In this document: piece by piece, positions 50,748 through 59,288 of the stretch
Numbering within the stretch: the stretch's first letter is position 1
Layout of the letters: each line of letters opens with the position of its first letter
NCBI GenBank assembly: GCA_035540495.1
Contig: DATLGL010000064.1
Span: forward strand, 1 to 64,000
Source of the DNA: DASVEG01 sp035540495
GTDB lineage: Bacteria; Actinomycetota; Acidimicrobiia; Acidimicrobiales; CADCTF01
Reading direction: 5' to 3'
DNA: 64,000 nt
Made by a program: the position numbers and the translations under genes
The notes under the pieces: model-generated
Told to the model about the DNA's origin: nothing
Database searches by the model: none
Seen by the model: the letters and a program-made list of their open reading frames with translations, nothing else

Positions 50748-51365
50748 CTAGGCCGGATCGAGCGCGGCGCGGAAGAACGACCGGATGTGGTCGAGCCGCT
50801 CGTCGAGCGCTTCCTGGGACAGCGGGTCGCGCCCGAGCAGGGACGCGAGGAACGGGACGTCGCTGAAGTACGACAGCAGCGCGCCGTACCCGGTGAGGAT
50901 CAACTGCATCGGGTCGTGCCGGCGGAAGGTTCCCGCCTCCATGTTCCGCTCGAAGAAGCCGCAGGCGCGCTCGACGAGCGGCCGAAGCGCCTCACCGAGA
51001 TCGATCCCGAGATGGGCCCCGGCCTCGAGGAACGCCTCACGCCGGATCAGGCGGATGAAGTCCGGGTTCTCGACGAAGAAGTCGAAGGCGGTCGTGATGA
51101 CCCGGTCGATCTGGGCCCATCCGTCCTTCGGGTCCTCGACGGCGCGTTCGACGCGAAGGAACCAGTCGTGGATGTACGTCTCGAAGATCGCCCGGTACAT
51201 CGCTTCCTTCGACGGGAAGTGATGCAGCAGGCTCGGGCGCCGGATGCCAACCCGCTCGGCGATGTCGTTGAGCGACGTCCCCTCGTATCCGCGTTCGGCG
51301 AAGACCGCCAGCGCCTCGGTGAGGATCGCGTCCCGCGTCGAGGTGGGCGCTGCGGTGACCGCCAT
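50748..51365 (-). CDS. TetR-family transcriptional regulator
   Basis: A 205-residue TetR protein. Its HTH region is TSLNDIAERVGIRRPSLLHH followed by FPSKEAMY, typical of lipid-responsive TetR regulators. The C-terminal ligand domain is helical. ATG 51365 has TACCCT 6 nt upstream, and the palindrome at 51403-51418 lies in the shared upstream region with the desaturase gene. It probably controls membrane lipid unsaturation and itself, by analogy with DesT. Confidence 0.85.
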   Translation of the reverse strand: MAVTAAPTSTRDAILTEALAVFAERGYEGTSLNDIAERVGIRRPSLLHHFPSKEAMYRAIFETYIHDWFLRVERAVEDPKDGWAQIDRVITTAFDFFVENPDFIRLIRREAFLEAGAHLGIDLGEALRPLVERACGFFERNMEAGTFRRHDPMQLILTGYGALLSYFSDVPFLASLLGRDPLSQEALDERLDHIRSFFRAALDPA

Positions 51366-51402
51366 GCCCTGAGGGTACACCGTCGGTGGTGGATCTTACC
51401 TA

Positions 51403-51418
51403 CCTACCGGTCGGTAGG
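51403..51418. promoter_or_regulatory. TetR operator between tetR and desaturase
   Basis: CCTACCGGTCGGTAGG: perfect 7-bp arms around GT. TATGGT (51426-51431), a candidate -10, lies 8 nt after it and 7-8 nt before the desaturase ATG. Confidence 0.6.
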
Positions 51419-51438
51419 GCCCGGTATGGTCGAGCCCG

Positions 51439-52176
51439 ATGATGCTTCTCCTGTCCATCGGCGTCGCCTTCCTCGTCGCCCAGCTCGCGACCATGTGCAC
51501 GACCGTCTACCTCCACCGCGGCCTCTCGCACCGCGCCGTCACCTTCACGCCCCGCACGGCGCTCGTCTTCCGGGTCCTGATCTGGGTCTCGACCGGCATC
51601 CGGCCCCGCCAGTGGGTCGCGGTGCACCGCAAGCACCACGCGTTCTCCGACGAGGAGGGCGATCCGCACTCCCCGCTCCTCGAGGGCTTCGCGATGGTGC
51701 AGTTCGGCAACGTGAGCCTCTACCGGAAGGCGCTGAAGGACGGGATGATCGAGCAGCGCTACGCCCGCGACCTCGCGCCCGACCGCCTCGACCGCGTGCT
51801 CTTCGACCGGGCGTACCTGGGGCTCGGTCTCGGGATCGTGCTCCTCTGCCTCGTGCTCGGCCCGTGGTACGGCCTCCTCGCGGCCGGGGTCCACACGATC
51901 ACGTACCTGCTGCTGAACGCCGCCATCAACGCCGTCGGCCACATGTGGGGGGCGCGCCCGTACGACAACCGCGCCACCAACAACCAGTGGCTGGCGCTGC
52001 TCACTGCCGGTGAAGGCCTCCACAACAACCACCACGCAGCGGCCACGTCGGCCCGTCTCGCCCTCGGTCGCGGCGAGGTCGACCCCGGGTGGTGGGTGAT
52101 CGCCCTGCTCGAGCGGCGCGGGCTGGCCACGGTTCGCCTCGACCACGAGCGGGTCAAGGAGCGCCTGGCCTCGTAG
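51439..52176 (+). CDS. Acyl-CoA/fatty-acid desaturase
   Basis: A 245-residue membrane desaturase with three histidine boxes: HRGLSH (26-31), HRKHH (63-67) and HNNHH (195-199). The di-iron centre introduces a cis double bond, usually delta-9, into acyl-CoA or acyl lipid. It is shorter than the canonical delta-9 desaturases, as in other actinobacteria. ATG 51439 follows TATGGT at 7-8 nt, and the TetR operator lies just upstream. The TetR gene is divergent. Confidence 0.9.
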   Translation: MMLLLSIGVAFLVAQLATMCTTVYLHRGLSHRAVTFTPRTALVFRVLIWVSTGIRPRQWVAVHRKHHAFSDEEGDPHSPLLEGFAMVQFGNVSLYRKALKDGMIEQRYARDLAPDRLDRVLFDRAYLGLGLGIVLLCLVLGPWYGLLAAGVHTITYLLLNAAINAVGHMWGARPYDNRATNNQWLALLTAGEGLHNNHHAAATSARLALGRGEVDPGWWVIALLERRGLATVRLDHERVKERLAS

Positions 52177-52205
52177 CCGAGGCGTTCGGGAGTTGAATCG
52201 TCGGC

Positions 52206-53342
52206 GTGGACGTGCTCCGAGCCTCGACGGTGATCACCCCGGACGGCCCCATCGAACACGCCGAGGTGGAGATCGCCGGCGACGGCACCATCTCCGCGGT
52301 CCGGACCGCGCCGCCGGACGTCGACGTGCCCGACCGGATCCTCGTCCCCGGGTTCGTCGACCTCCAGGTCAACGGCGTGGGCGACATCGACTGCGCCAGC
52401 GCGTCGGAGCCCCGGCACTGGGATCGCATCGACGAGCAACTCGTGGCCACCGGTGTCACGAGCTGGTGCCCGACGTTGGTCACGAGCCCGCTCGACGCGA
52501 TGGCCCGCCGCATCGGTCGTGTCGCCGAAGCGATGGCACGACCACCTCGGAACGGCGCCCGGCCGCGACCCCAGATCGTCGGCGCCCACCTCGAAGGGCC
52601 GTTCCTCGGCGGCGCCACCGGCGCGCACCGCAAGGAGTGGGTCATCCCACTCGATCTCGGGTGGCTGGCCGAACAGCCGCTGGGCGAGGTCGTGCGCATC
52701 GTCACGCTCGGCCCGGAGCAGGCCGACGCGCTCGAAGCGATCCGCCTGCTCACGCGTCGTGGTGTGCTCGTCAGCCTCGGCCACTCCCGGGCCTCCTACG
52801 AGCAGGCGCTGGCCGGCGCCGACGCCGGCGCCCGTCTCGTCACCCATCTCTTCAACGGGATGGACCCGCTGCACCACCGCACGCCGGGCCTGGTCGGCGC
52901 TGCGCTCACCGACGCCCGACTCACCCCGTCGTTGATCGCCGACGGCGTGCACGTCCACCCCGCTGCGCTCACAGCCGCCGCACGCGCGAAGGGGCCCGGC
53001 GGATGGATCCTCGTGACGGACGCGATCGGCTGGGCATCCGGACGGGTCGCGGATCGCCAGGTCACCGTCGTCGACGGCGCACCCCGGCTGCCCGACGGCA
53101 CGCTCGCCGGGTCGAGCCTCACGATGGACGTCGCGGTCCGCCGGATGGTGGTCGAGTGCGGCCTTCCACTGGAAGACGTGGTCGCCGCCGCTGCCACGGT
53201 CCCGGCCCGCCTCGTCGGAGCCGCGGACCGTGGCGCGATCGCTTCCGGACTGCGAGCGGATCTCGTCTGCCTGACCCCCGTCCCGGAGCTGCGCGTCGCC
53301 GGCGTCTGGATCGGTGGCCTGCAGGCCGTTGACGATGCTTGA
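52206..53342 (+). CDS. nagA: N-acetylglucosamine-6-phosphate deacetylase
   Basis: A 378-residue amidohydrolase. LVPGFVDLQVNG, AHLEGPFLGG, SLGHSRASYEQA, THLFNGMDPLH and LVTDAIG are the NagA metal- and substrate-binding motifs. It removes acetate from GlcNAc-6-P in amino-sugar recycling. Start GTG 52206 lacks a clear ribosome-binding site or -10. No nagB or transporter lies nearby. The 3' end overlaps the promoter of the RHH gene. Confidence 0.9.
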   Translation: MDVLRASTVITPDGPIEHAEVEIAGDGTISAVRTAPPDVDVPDRILVPGFVDLQVNGVGDIDCASASEPRHWDRIDEQLVATGVTSWCPTLVTSPLDAMARRIGRVAEAMARPPRNGARPRPQIVGAHLEGPFLGGATGAHRKEWVIPLDLGWLAEQPLGEVVRIVTLGPEQADALEAIRLLTRRGVLVSLGHSRASYEQALAGADAGARLVTHLFNGMDPLHHRTPGLVGAALTDARLTPSLIADGVHVHPAALTAAARAKGPGGWILVTDAIGWASGRVADRQVTVVDGAPRLPDGTLAGSSLTMDVAVRRMVVECGLPLEDVVAAAATVPARLVGAADRGAIASGLRADLVCLTPVPELRVAGVWIGGLQAVDDA

Positions 53343-53392
53343 CACCCTCGCCGACACGTGTATGGTGCCGATGTAGGCAACAACACCATACA
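53339..53392 (+). promoter_or_regulatory. Autoregulated promoter of the RHH-FIST operon
   Basis: TTGACA (53339-53344), 16 nt, TATGGT (53361-53366). The 9-bp inverted repeat TGTATGGTG/CACCATACA (53359-53367 and 53384-53392) covers the -10 and start site. TTGACA lies over the nagA stop codon. The leader also holds a perfect hairpin at 53411-53430. Confidence 0.6.
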
Positions 53393-53410
53393 TCTGCACA
53401 CGACATGTAC

Positions 53411-53430
53411 GCCCGACATCGAGGTCGGGC
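53411..53430 (+). repeat. Leader hairpin before the RHH gene
   Basis: A perfect 7-bp stem GCCCGAC/GTCGGGC with loop ATCGAG, 13 nt before the RHH start and just before its ribosome-binding site. Confidence 0.5.
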
Positions 53431-53443
53431 ATGGGGAGGGCTC

Positions 53444-54319
53444 ATGGCGAAGGTCACGGTGTACGTCACGGACGATCAGCTCGAGAAACTGAAGTCCGTC
53501 AAGGGCGTCGGCCGGGGCGGCATCTCGAAGATGTTCCAGGCCTTCGTCGAGTCCGCGGTCGGCGGGGGCGCCGCGCCGGCCGGTCGCTACGACTACGCCC
53601 GGAAGCTCATGCCGCTCCACGCCGCGATCGAGCGCCACCGCCGTCGCCTGGCGCGCAACGTGCAGACGGGCGGTCCGCCCGCCGACGGTGGCCCCGTCGC
53701 CGCGGCGCTCACCGTCCTCCTCTACCGGAGGCTGCTCGAGAACGACCCGTCGCTCGAGGCGGCGTTCGAGAAGGAGTTCGCCCGGTTCGGCCTCGACGAG
53801 CTCGTGGCGAGCGAGACCGACGGCGTCGACCTGCTCGCCGAACCCGACGAAGACGACGAGATCGACGTCGACGACGACTTCGACAGCTCCTCGTTCGCCA
53901 ACCTCGGGACCCTCGGGATCCGGATCGGTGACGAGGTGCGTGAGGCGATGCGCCAGGTCCACGCGATCAAGGCGACGATGCGCGATCTCGGCGTCGACGA
54001 GGTGCCGTGGGGAGGGCGCGGTCCCCGACCGCCCCGTGCGCCGCGGCCTCCCCGTCCCCCGCGCGGGCCCCGCGGCGACGTCCGCCGTCGTCTCGTCGTG
54101 GAGGTCGACGCGGATGACGATCCCCGCGACGTGCTCAGCGTCACCGACTTCGCGACGTTCCGCTCCCGGCATCCCGAGTGGGTGGACGACGCGCGCCTGA
54201 CCCCCTCGCAGATGGAGACCGTGCGGGAGCTGCTCATCCGCCGGGCGGGCGGCGACCCCCTCGACGACGACGACGATCGGGGTGTCGACGATCGCGACGC
54301 AGCCGAGGACGACGAGTGA
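53444..54319 (+). CDS. Ribbon-helix-helix regulator with acidic C-terminus
   Basis: A 291-residue protein. The first 40 residues (AKVTVYVTDDQLEKLKSVKG ... ISKMFQAFVESAV) fit a ribbon-helix-helix DNA-binding fold. A helical middle domain and an acidic tract follow (EPDEDDEIDVDDDFDSS), then a Pro/Arg stretch and an Asp-rich tail. ATG 53444 follows GGGGAGGG. The inverted repeat in its promoter suggests autoregulation. Downstream genes overlap or are closely spaced. Function unknown. Confidence 0.75.
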   Translation: MAKVTVYVTDDQLEKLKSVKGVGRGGISKMFQAFVESAVGGGAAPAGRYDYARKLMPLHAAIERHRRRLARNVQTGGPPADGGPVAAALTVLLYRRLLENDPSLEAAFEKEFARFGLDELVASETDGVDLLAEPDEDDEIDVDDDFDSSSFANLGTLGIRIGDEVREAMRQVHAIKATMRDLGVDEVPWGGRGPRPPRAPRPPRPPRGPRGDVRRRLVVEVDADDDPRDVLSVTDFATFRSRHPEWVDDARLTPSQMETVRELLIRRAGGDPLDDDDDRGVDDRDAAEDDE

Positions 54320-54762
54320 CCCCGCTCGCCGTCACGATCGACCGGCCGCTCGGGTTCGTCGAGTTCGACGGCGTGTGGCTCGACGACCGACGCCGGTGCA
54401 CGTGGGCGCTCTGCGATCTGTCGTTCGTCGCGACCCCGGGCGCCGTCGTCGCCATCGACGCGCCGCACGACGCGGGAGCGGCCGACGGGATCTTCGACCT
54501 GCTGACGGGCCGGCGCCTGCCGGTGCGAGGCACGGTCGGGATCGACGGCGTCGACCTGCGCGACTTCGACCGCGTCTCCCATCTCCGGTCGCTCGCGATC
54601 GTGTCCGACGCGGACACCGGCGAGCGCCGGCTCGTCGTGGGCGGGCGCACGATCTTCGTGGCCGAGCCCTCGACCGCCACGATTCGAACGGCCGACGTCG
54701 TGCTCCGCTTCGACGCCGGATTCGCTGCCGCACGTGAACGAGTGGGGGTAGGCGCCGGGTAG
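54316..54762 (+). CDS. Degenerate ABC-ATPase-like protein
   Basis: A 148-residue protein that resembles the first half of an ABC ATPase: an FVEFDGVWLD start, then ALCDLSFVATPGAVVAIDAP, an eroded Walker A (APHDAGAADG in place of GPSGAGKST), then LLTGRRLPVRGTVGIDGVDL and RSLAIVSDAD. The P-loop Lys and Ser/Thr are missing, and no signature or Walker B follows, so it cannot bind ATP in the normal way. GTG 54316 overlaps the RHH stop (GTGA). Confidence 0.7.
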   Translation: MTPLAVTIDRPLGFVEFDGVWLDDRRRCTWALCDLSFVATPGAVVAIDAPHDAGAADGIFDLLTGRRLPVRGTVGIDGVDLRDFDRVSHLRSLAIVSDADTGERRLVVGGRTIFVAEPSTATIRTADVVLRFDAGFAAARERVGVGAG

Positions 54763-54775
54763 CGTCCGGCACGCT

Positions 54776-55162
54776 ATGGAGATCTTGTCGGCGACGTTCG
54801 TCGAGAACATCGAGTTCCGTCAGGCCGAGGGGGGCACCACCCGCATCGACCTCTCTGGCGTCCACTTCTCGCTGGCCGCTCCGAGCCCGCCGCCCGTCAC
54901 CATCGCGCCCCACCTCGTCGTGCTCGTCCGCTGCCGCGTCGGCGAGAGCGACTTCTCGGCCCTCGAGGTCGTGTTCACCAACGAAGCCGGCGAGCAGGTG
55001 GCGCGGAGCGTGATGCCGTTCCAGGTCGAGCCGGGCAAGTTCGGGTACCGCCTCGTCCGGGCCGAGCTGACCTTCGACGACTACGGCACGATCGAGGCGC
55101 ACTGCCAGCTCGATGACGGCCCGAAGACCGTCGTGCCGCTCACCCTCGTCGCGCCCGCGTAG
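54776..55162 (+). CDS. Beta-rich protein of unknown function
   Basis: A 128-residue protein with alternating hydrophobic strands (HLVVLVRCRVGESDFSALEV and YRLVRAELTFDDYGTIEAHC), probably a beta-sandwich. No family or motif is recognised. ATG 54776 is 10 nt after TAGCGT and 13 nt after the preceding stop. It is encoded between the degenerate ABC protein and the FIST sensor. Confidence 0.6.
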   Translation: MEILSATFVENIEFRQAEGGTTRIDLSGVHFSLAAPSPPPVTIAPHLVVLVRCRVGESDFSALEVVFTNEAGEQVARSVMPFQVEPGKFGYRLVRAELTFDDYGTIEAHCQLDDGPKTVVPLTLVAPA

Positions 55163-55165
55163 GCC

Positions 55166-56320
55166 GTGCCGTTCGCGTCGGCGCTGTCGGAGCACCCCGA
55201 TGCCGCGACCGCGGTCGGCGAGGTCGCCGGAAGGGTGATCGAGCAGTTGGGCGAGGCGCCGGATGTGGCGCTGCTGTTCGTCACGACCTCCCACGAGACG
55301 CAGCTCAACCAGATCGCCGCCGCGGTGCGGCGCATCGTCGATCCCGCGGTCCTCGCAGGGTGCGTGACGGGATCCGTGCTCGGCACCGAGCGCGAGGTCG
55401 AGGACCGGCCGGCGATCTCGCTGTGGGCGGGGGTCACCGGTCCTGCTCGCGGGACAGTCCTCCGCGCGTCGCCATCGGGCGAAGGCGAGGCGTCACTGGC
55501 GGGGTGGCTGACGGACGACGAGCTCGGGTTCGGGCCGTCGGGCGTCATCGTGCTCGCAGATCCGTACTCGTTCCCCGCTCCTGCATTCCTCGGCTTCGTC
55601 GACGACGATCGTCCGGGGCTGCCCGTGATCGGGGGGTTCGCGTCGTCGCCTCGCCCGACGCTCGTGCTCGACGAGCAGTTCGTCACCGACGGCGCCGTGG
55701 CCGTTTTCCTCGGCCCGGACGTCGCCGTCGAGACCGTCGTGAGCCAGGGCTGTCGCCCCATCGGCGAACCGTGGGCAGTCACCGCAGCGGAGGGCAACCT
55801 CGTCCGCGAGCTCGGTGGCCGCCCACCGCTCGAGCGCCTGTCGCACCTCGCGAGCGACGCGCTGTCGGAGGAGGAGATCGCGCTCGTGAACCGGGGTGCG
55901 CTCCACGTGGGACGGGTCATCGACGAGCGGAAGGCCACGTTCGGTCGCGGCGACTTCCTCGTGCGCAACATCGTCGGCGGGGACCGAATCACCGGCGCGC
56001 TCGCCGTCGCCGACGACATCGAGGTCGGGACGACGCTGCAGTTCCACCTCCGCGATCCGGCGTCCGCGACGGACGACCTGCACACCCTGCTTCGGGGGCG
56101 ACGGGCCGACAGCGCGCTCGTGTTCACGTGCAACGGACGCGGCCTGCACACGTTCGGCGTGGCAGACCACGACGCGTCGGTCGTGAGCGCCGAGCTCGGA
56201 GCGGTGCCGGTCGCCGGCATGTTCGCGGCCGGCGAGTTCGGGCCGGTCGGCGGCCGGAACTTCCTCCACGGGTTCACCGCGTCGATCGCCCTGATCAGCG
56301 ACCGCACGGCCCCCGGGTAG
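55166..56320 (+). CDS. FIST N/C-domain sensory protein
   Basis: A 384-residue protein with the two FIST halves: FIST_N (about 20-200; VALLFVTTSHETQL, LAGCVTGSVLG, PVIGGFASSP) and FIST_C (about 220-370; FTCNGRGLH, PVAGMFAAGEFGPVGG, NFLHGFTASIALI). FIST domains are predicted to sense small ligands such as amino acids. It has no output domain. GTG 55166 begins 3 nt after the preceding stop. The stop codon TAG forms part of the tkt -10 (TAGCGT). Confidence 0.85.
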   Translation: MPFASALSEHPDAATAVGEVAGRVIEQLGEAPDVALLFVTTSHETQLNQIAAAVRRIVDPAVLAGCVTGSVLGTEREVEDRPAISLWAGVTGPARGTVLRASPSGEGEASLAGWLTDDELGFGPSGVIVLADPYSFPAPAFLGFVDDDRPGLPVIGGFASSPRPTLVLDEQFVTDGAVAVFLGPDVAVETVVSQGCRPIGEPWAVTAAEGNLVRELGGRPPLERLSHLASDALSEEEIALVNRGALHVGRVIDERKATFGRGDFLVRNIVGGDRITGALAVADDIEVGTTLQFHLRDPASATDDLHTLLRGRRADSALVFTCNGRGLHTFGVADHDASVVSAELGAVPVAGMFAAGEFGPVGGRNFLHGFTASIALISDRTAPG

Positions 56321-56323
56321 CGT
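56318..56323 (+). promoter_or_regulatory. -10 element for a leaderless tkt transcript
   Basis: TAGCGT with 6 nt to the tkt GTG. Its first three bases are the FIST stop codon. No Shine-Dalgarno is present. Confidence 0.45.
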
Positions 56324-56329
56324 CGGACC

Positions 56330-58174
56330 GTGGTCAGCACGGACGAGCTTCGAGAACTGGGTCAGCAGCTTCGGGTCGACAGCGTGCGGGCAGCCGCCGC
56401 TGCCAGCAGCGGGCATCCGACGTCGTCGATGTCGGCGGCCGACCTCGTCGCCGTCCTCGCGGCGAACCATCTCCGCTACGACTTCGACCAGCCCGACCAC
56501 CCGAACAACGACCACCTGATCTTCTCGAAGGGGCACGCGTCGCCGCTGCTCTACGCCCTCTACCGGGTGTGCGGCGCGATCGACGACGACGAGTTGCTGT
56601 CGTTCCGCAAGCTCGGCAGCCGGATGGAGGGCCATCCCACGCCGCGCATCCCGTGGGTCGACGTGGCTACCGGTTCGCTCGGCCAGGGCCTGCCGATCGC
56701 CGTCGGCGTCGCGATCGCCGGGAAGTACCTCGAGCAGCTCCCGTACCGCACGTGGGTCCTGTGCGGCGACAGCGAGATGGCCGAGGGCTCCATGTGGGAG
56801 GCCTTCGAAGCCGCGGGCGTCCGCGGGCTCGACAACCTCTGCGCCATCATCGACGTCAACCGGCTAGGCCAGCGCGGCGAGACGATGCACGGGTGGGACC
56901 TCGGCGCCTACCGGGCCCGTGCCGAGGCCTTCGGCTGGCACGTCGTCGAGATCGACGGCCACGACGTCGACGCCATCGACGCCGCGTTCGCCGAGGCCCG
57001 GTCGACGACCGGCAAGCCCACGTGCATCGTCGCCCGCACCAAGAAGGGCAAGGGCGTCAAAGCCGTCGAAGACCTGCCCGACAAGCACGGCAAGCCGCTC
57101 GACGACGCCGAGTCGGCGATCGAGGAGCTCGGGGGCCGGCGCGACGTGCGGATCGACGTCGCCAAGCCGGAGCCGGGTGAGCGCAGGTCGTTCGACAGCG
57201 GCGAGCTCGATCTTCCGACGTACGAGGTCGGCTCCAAGGTCGCCACCCGCAAGGCGTACGGCGATGCGCTTGCTGCGCTGGCGCTCGCTCACGGCGACCT
57301 CGTAGCGATCGATGGAGAGGTGAGCAACTCCACGTACTCGGAGACCGTCGACAAGGTCGCGCCCGAGCGCTTCTTCCAGATGTACATCGCCGAGCAGCAG
57401 ATGGTGGCGACGGCCATCGGGATGCAGGTCCAGAGGTGGAAGCCGTTCGTCGCGACGTTCGCCGCGTTCCTGGCACGGGCCTACGACTTCGTTCGCATGG
57501 CACAGATCAGCCAGGCGACGTTCTCGCTCTGCGGCTCGCACGCAGGCGTGTCGATCGGTGAGGACGGGCCCTCGCAGATGGCGCTCGAAGACCTCGCGGA
57601 GTTCCGCGCCATCCACGGCTCGACGGTTCTGTACCCCTGTGACGGCAACCAGACGGCGAAGCTGCTCTCGCTCCTCGTCGACCAGCCCGGCATCTCCTAC
57701 CTGCGCACCACCCGTGGCAACACGCCCGTCATCTACGGCCCGGACGACGACTTCGAGATCGGCGGGTCGCGCGTGGTGCGTGGCGGAGGCGACGACGACG
57801 CCGTCACGATCGTGGGTGCGGGCATCACGCTGCACGAGGCGATCAAGGCCGCCGACGCGCTGTCGTCCGACGGCATCAGCGCGCGCGTGATCGATCTCTA
57901 CTCGGTGAAGCCGGTCGATGCGGCGACGCTGCTCGACGCCGCTCGCGCCACCGGCGGCCGCGTCGTCGTGGTGGAAGACCACTGGCCCGAGGGAGGCCTC
58001 GGCGACACGGTGTTGGGCGCGCTCGCCGAGAGCGGGCTTCCGCTTCGTGTCCGGAAGCTCGCGGTGCGCGACCTGCCGGGCTCCGGCACCCCGGACGAGC
58101 TCGTCGCGGCGGCCGGGATCGACGCCGCCGCGATCGCCGACGCCGCCCGTCAACTCGCGAAGGAGGCCGGGTAG
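56330..58174 (+). CDS. tkt: Transketolase
   Basis: A 614-residue thiamine-diphosphate enzyme of the vertebrate-like length class. SSGHPTSSMS binds substrate. The ThDP motif is CGDSEMAEGSMWEA with the downstream Asn in IIDVNRLGQ. EQQMVATAIGM contains the catalytic Glu. It interconverts sugar phosphates in the non-oxidative pentose phosphate pathway. GTG 56330 is the first gene of the pentose-phosphate operon. Confidence 0.95.
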   Translation: MVSTDELRELGQQLRVDSVRAAAAASSGHPTSSMSAADLVAVLAANHLRYDFDQPDHPNNDHLIFSKGHASPLLYALYRVCGAIDDDELLSFRKLGSRMEGHPTPRIPWVDVATGSLGQGLPIAVGVAIAGKYLEQLPYRTWVLCGDSEMAEGSMWEAFEAAGVRGLDNLCAIIDVNRLGQRGETMHGWDLGAYRARAEAFGWHVVEIDGHDVDAIDAAFAEARSTTGKPTCIVARTKKGKGVKAVEDLPDKHGKPLDDAESAIEELGGRRDVRIDVAKPEPGERRSFDSGELDLPTYEVGSKVATRKAYGDALAALALAHGDLVAIDGEVSNSTYSETVDKVAPERFFQMYIAEQQMVATAIGMQVQRWKPFVATFAAFLARAYDFVRMAQISQATFSLCGSHAGVSIGEDGPSQMALEDLAEFRAIHGSTVLYPCDGNQTAKLLSLLVDQPGISYLRTTRGNTPVIYGPDDDFEIGGSRVVRGGGDDDAVTIVGAGITLHEAIKAADALSSDGISARVIDLYSVKPVDAATLLDAARATGGRVVVVEDHWPEGGLGDTVLGALAESGLPLRVRKLAVRDLPGSGTPDELVAAAGIDAAAIADAARQLAKEAG

Positions 58175-58184
58175 GGTCCGCCTC

Positions 58185-59288
58185 GTGACCCGGACCCGCC
58201 TCCACGACCTCTTCGAAGCCGAGGGGCAGAGCCCCTGGATCGACAACCTGACCCGCACCGCGCTCCGCAACGGTGACCTGCAGCGCCTCGTCGATCAGGG
58301 GATCCGCGGCGTCACCAGCAACCCGACGATCTTCCAGAAGGCGATCGCCGGGAGCGACGCCTACGACGACCAGTTCGGCCGCCTGATCCGAGAGAAGAAC
58401 GTCGAAGAGGCGTACTGGGACGTCGTCTTCGACGACATCCGCGACGCGCTCCAGGTGCTGCGGCCGGTGTACGACGAGAGCGGCGGGACCGACGGGTTCG
58501 TCAGCCTCGAGCTCTCGCCGTCGCTCGCGCGCGACACCGAGACGTCGACCGCCGATGCACGCCGGTTCCACGAGACGATCGCCGAGCCGAACCTCATGGT
58601 GAAGATCCCGGGCACCGCCGAGGGGCTGCCGGCGATCCGCCAGATGATCGCCGAGGGCCGGAACATCAACGTGACGCTCATCTTCAGCGTCGAGCGCTAC
58701 GCGGAGGTGATCGAGGCGTACCTCGCGGGTCTGGAGCAGTTCGCCGCCGGCGGCGGCGAACTGTCGTCGGTCGCGAGCGTCGCCAGCTTCTTCATCAGCC
58801 GGGTCGACACCGAGGTCGACCGCCGCCTCGAGGAGATCGGGACCCCTGAAGCCCTCGAGCTTCGCGGCAAGGCTGCGGTCGCTCAGGCGAAGCTGGCCTA
58901 CGCGCTCCACCTCGACACGATCGCGAGCGACCGGTGGAAGGCCCTCGCCGCGAAGCGTGCGCGCGCGCAGCGCCCGCTGTGGGCGTCTACCTCGACGAAG
59001 AACCCGAGCTACCCCGACCTGCTCTACGTCGACACCCTGATCGGTCCCGACACCGTCAACACGATGCCCGACGCAACCGTCGAGGCGTTCCTCGACCACG
59101 GGACCGTCGCCCGCACCGTCGACGTCGGGCTCGACGACGCGCGCCGGACGCTCGACCGCATCAGCGAGGTCGGCGTGAACCTGGCCGACGTGGCGGTGCG
59201 GCTCGAGGACGAGGGCGTGGCGGCATTCGTCAAGTCGTTCGACGAGCTCATCCAGTCGCTCCAGGACAAGGCCTCGTCGCTGTCGTGA
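58185..59288 (+). CDS. tal: Transaldolase
   Basis: A 367-residue transaldolase of the long actinobacterial type. The Schiff-base Lys is K140 in EPNLMVKIPGT, with GVTSNPTIFQKAI at the start of the barrel and WASTSTKNPSYPD near the end. It transfers dihydroxyacetone units between sugar phosphates. GTG 58185 has TAGGGT 7 nt upstream (overlapping the tkt stop), suggesting an additional internal start. The stop overlaps pgi. Confidence 0.95.
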   Translation: MTRTRLHDLFEAEGQSPWIDNLTRTALRNGDLQRLVDQGIRGVTSNPTIFQKAIAGSDAYDDQFGRLIREKNVEEAYWDVVFDDIRDALQVLRPVYDESGGTDGFVSLELSPSLARDTETSTADARRFHETIAEPNLMVKIPGTAEGLPAIRQMIAEGRNINVTLIFSVERYAEVIEAYLAGLEQFAAGGGELSSVASVASFFISRVDTEVDRRLEEIGTPEALELRGKAAVAQAKLAYALHLDTIASDRWKALAAKRARAQRPLWASTSTKNPSYPDLLYVDTLIGPDTVNTMPDATVEAFLDHGTVARTVDVGLDDARRTLDRISEVGVNLADVAVRLEDEGVAAFVKSFDELIQSLQDKASSLS

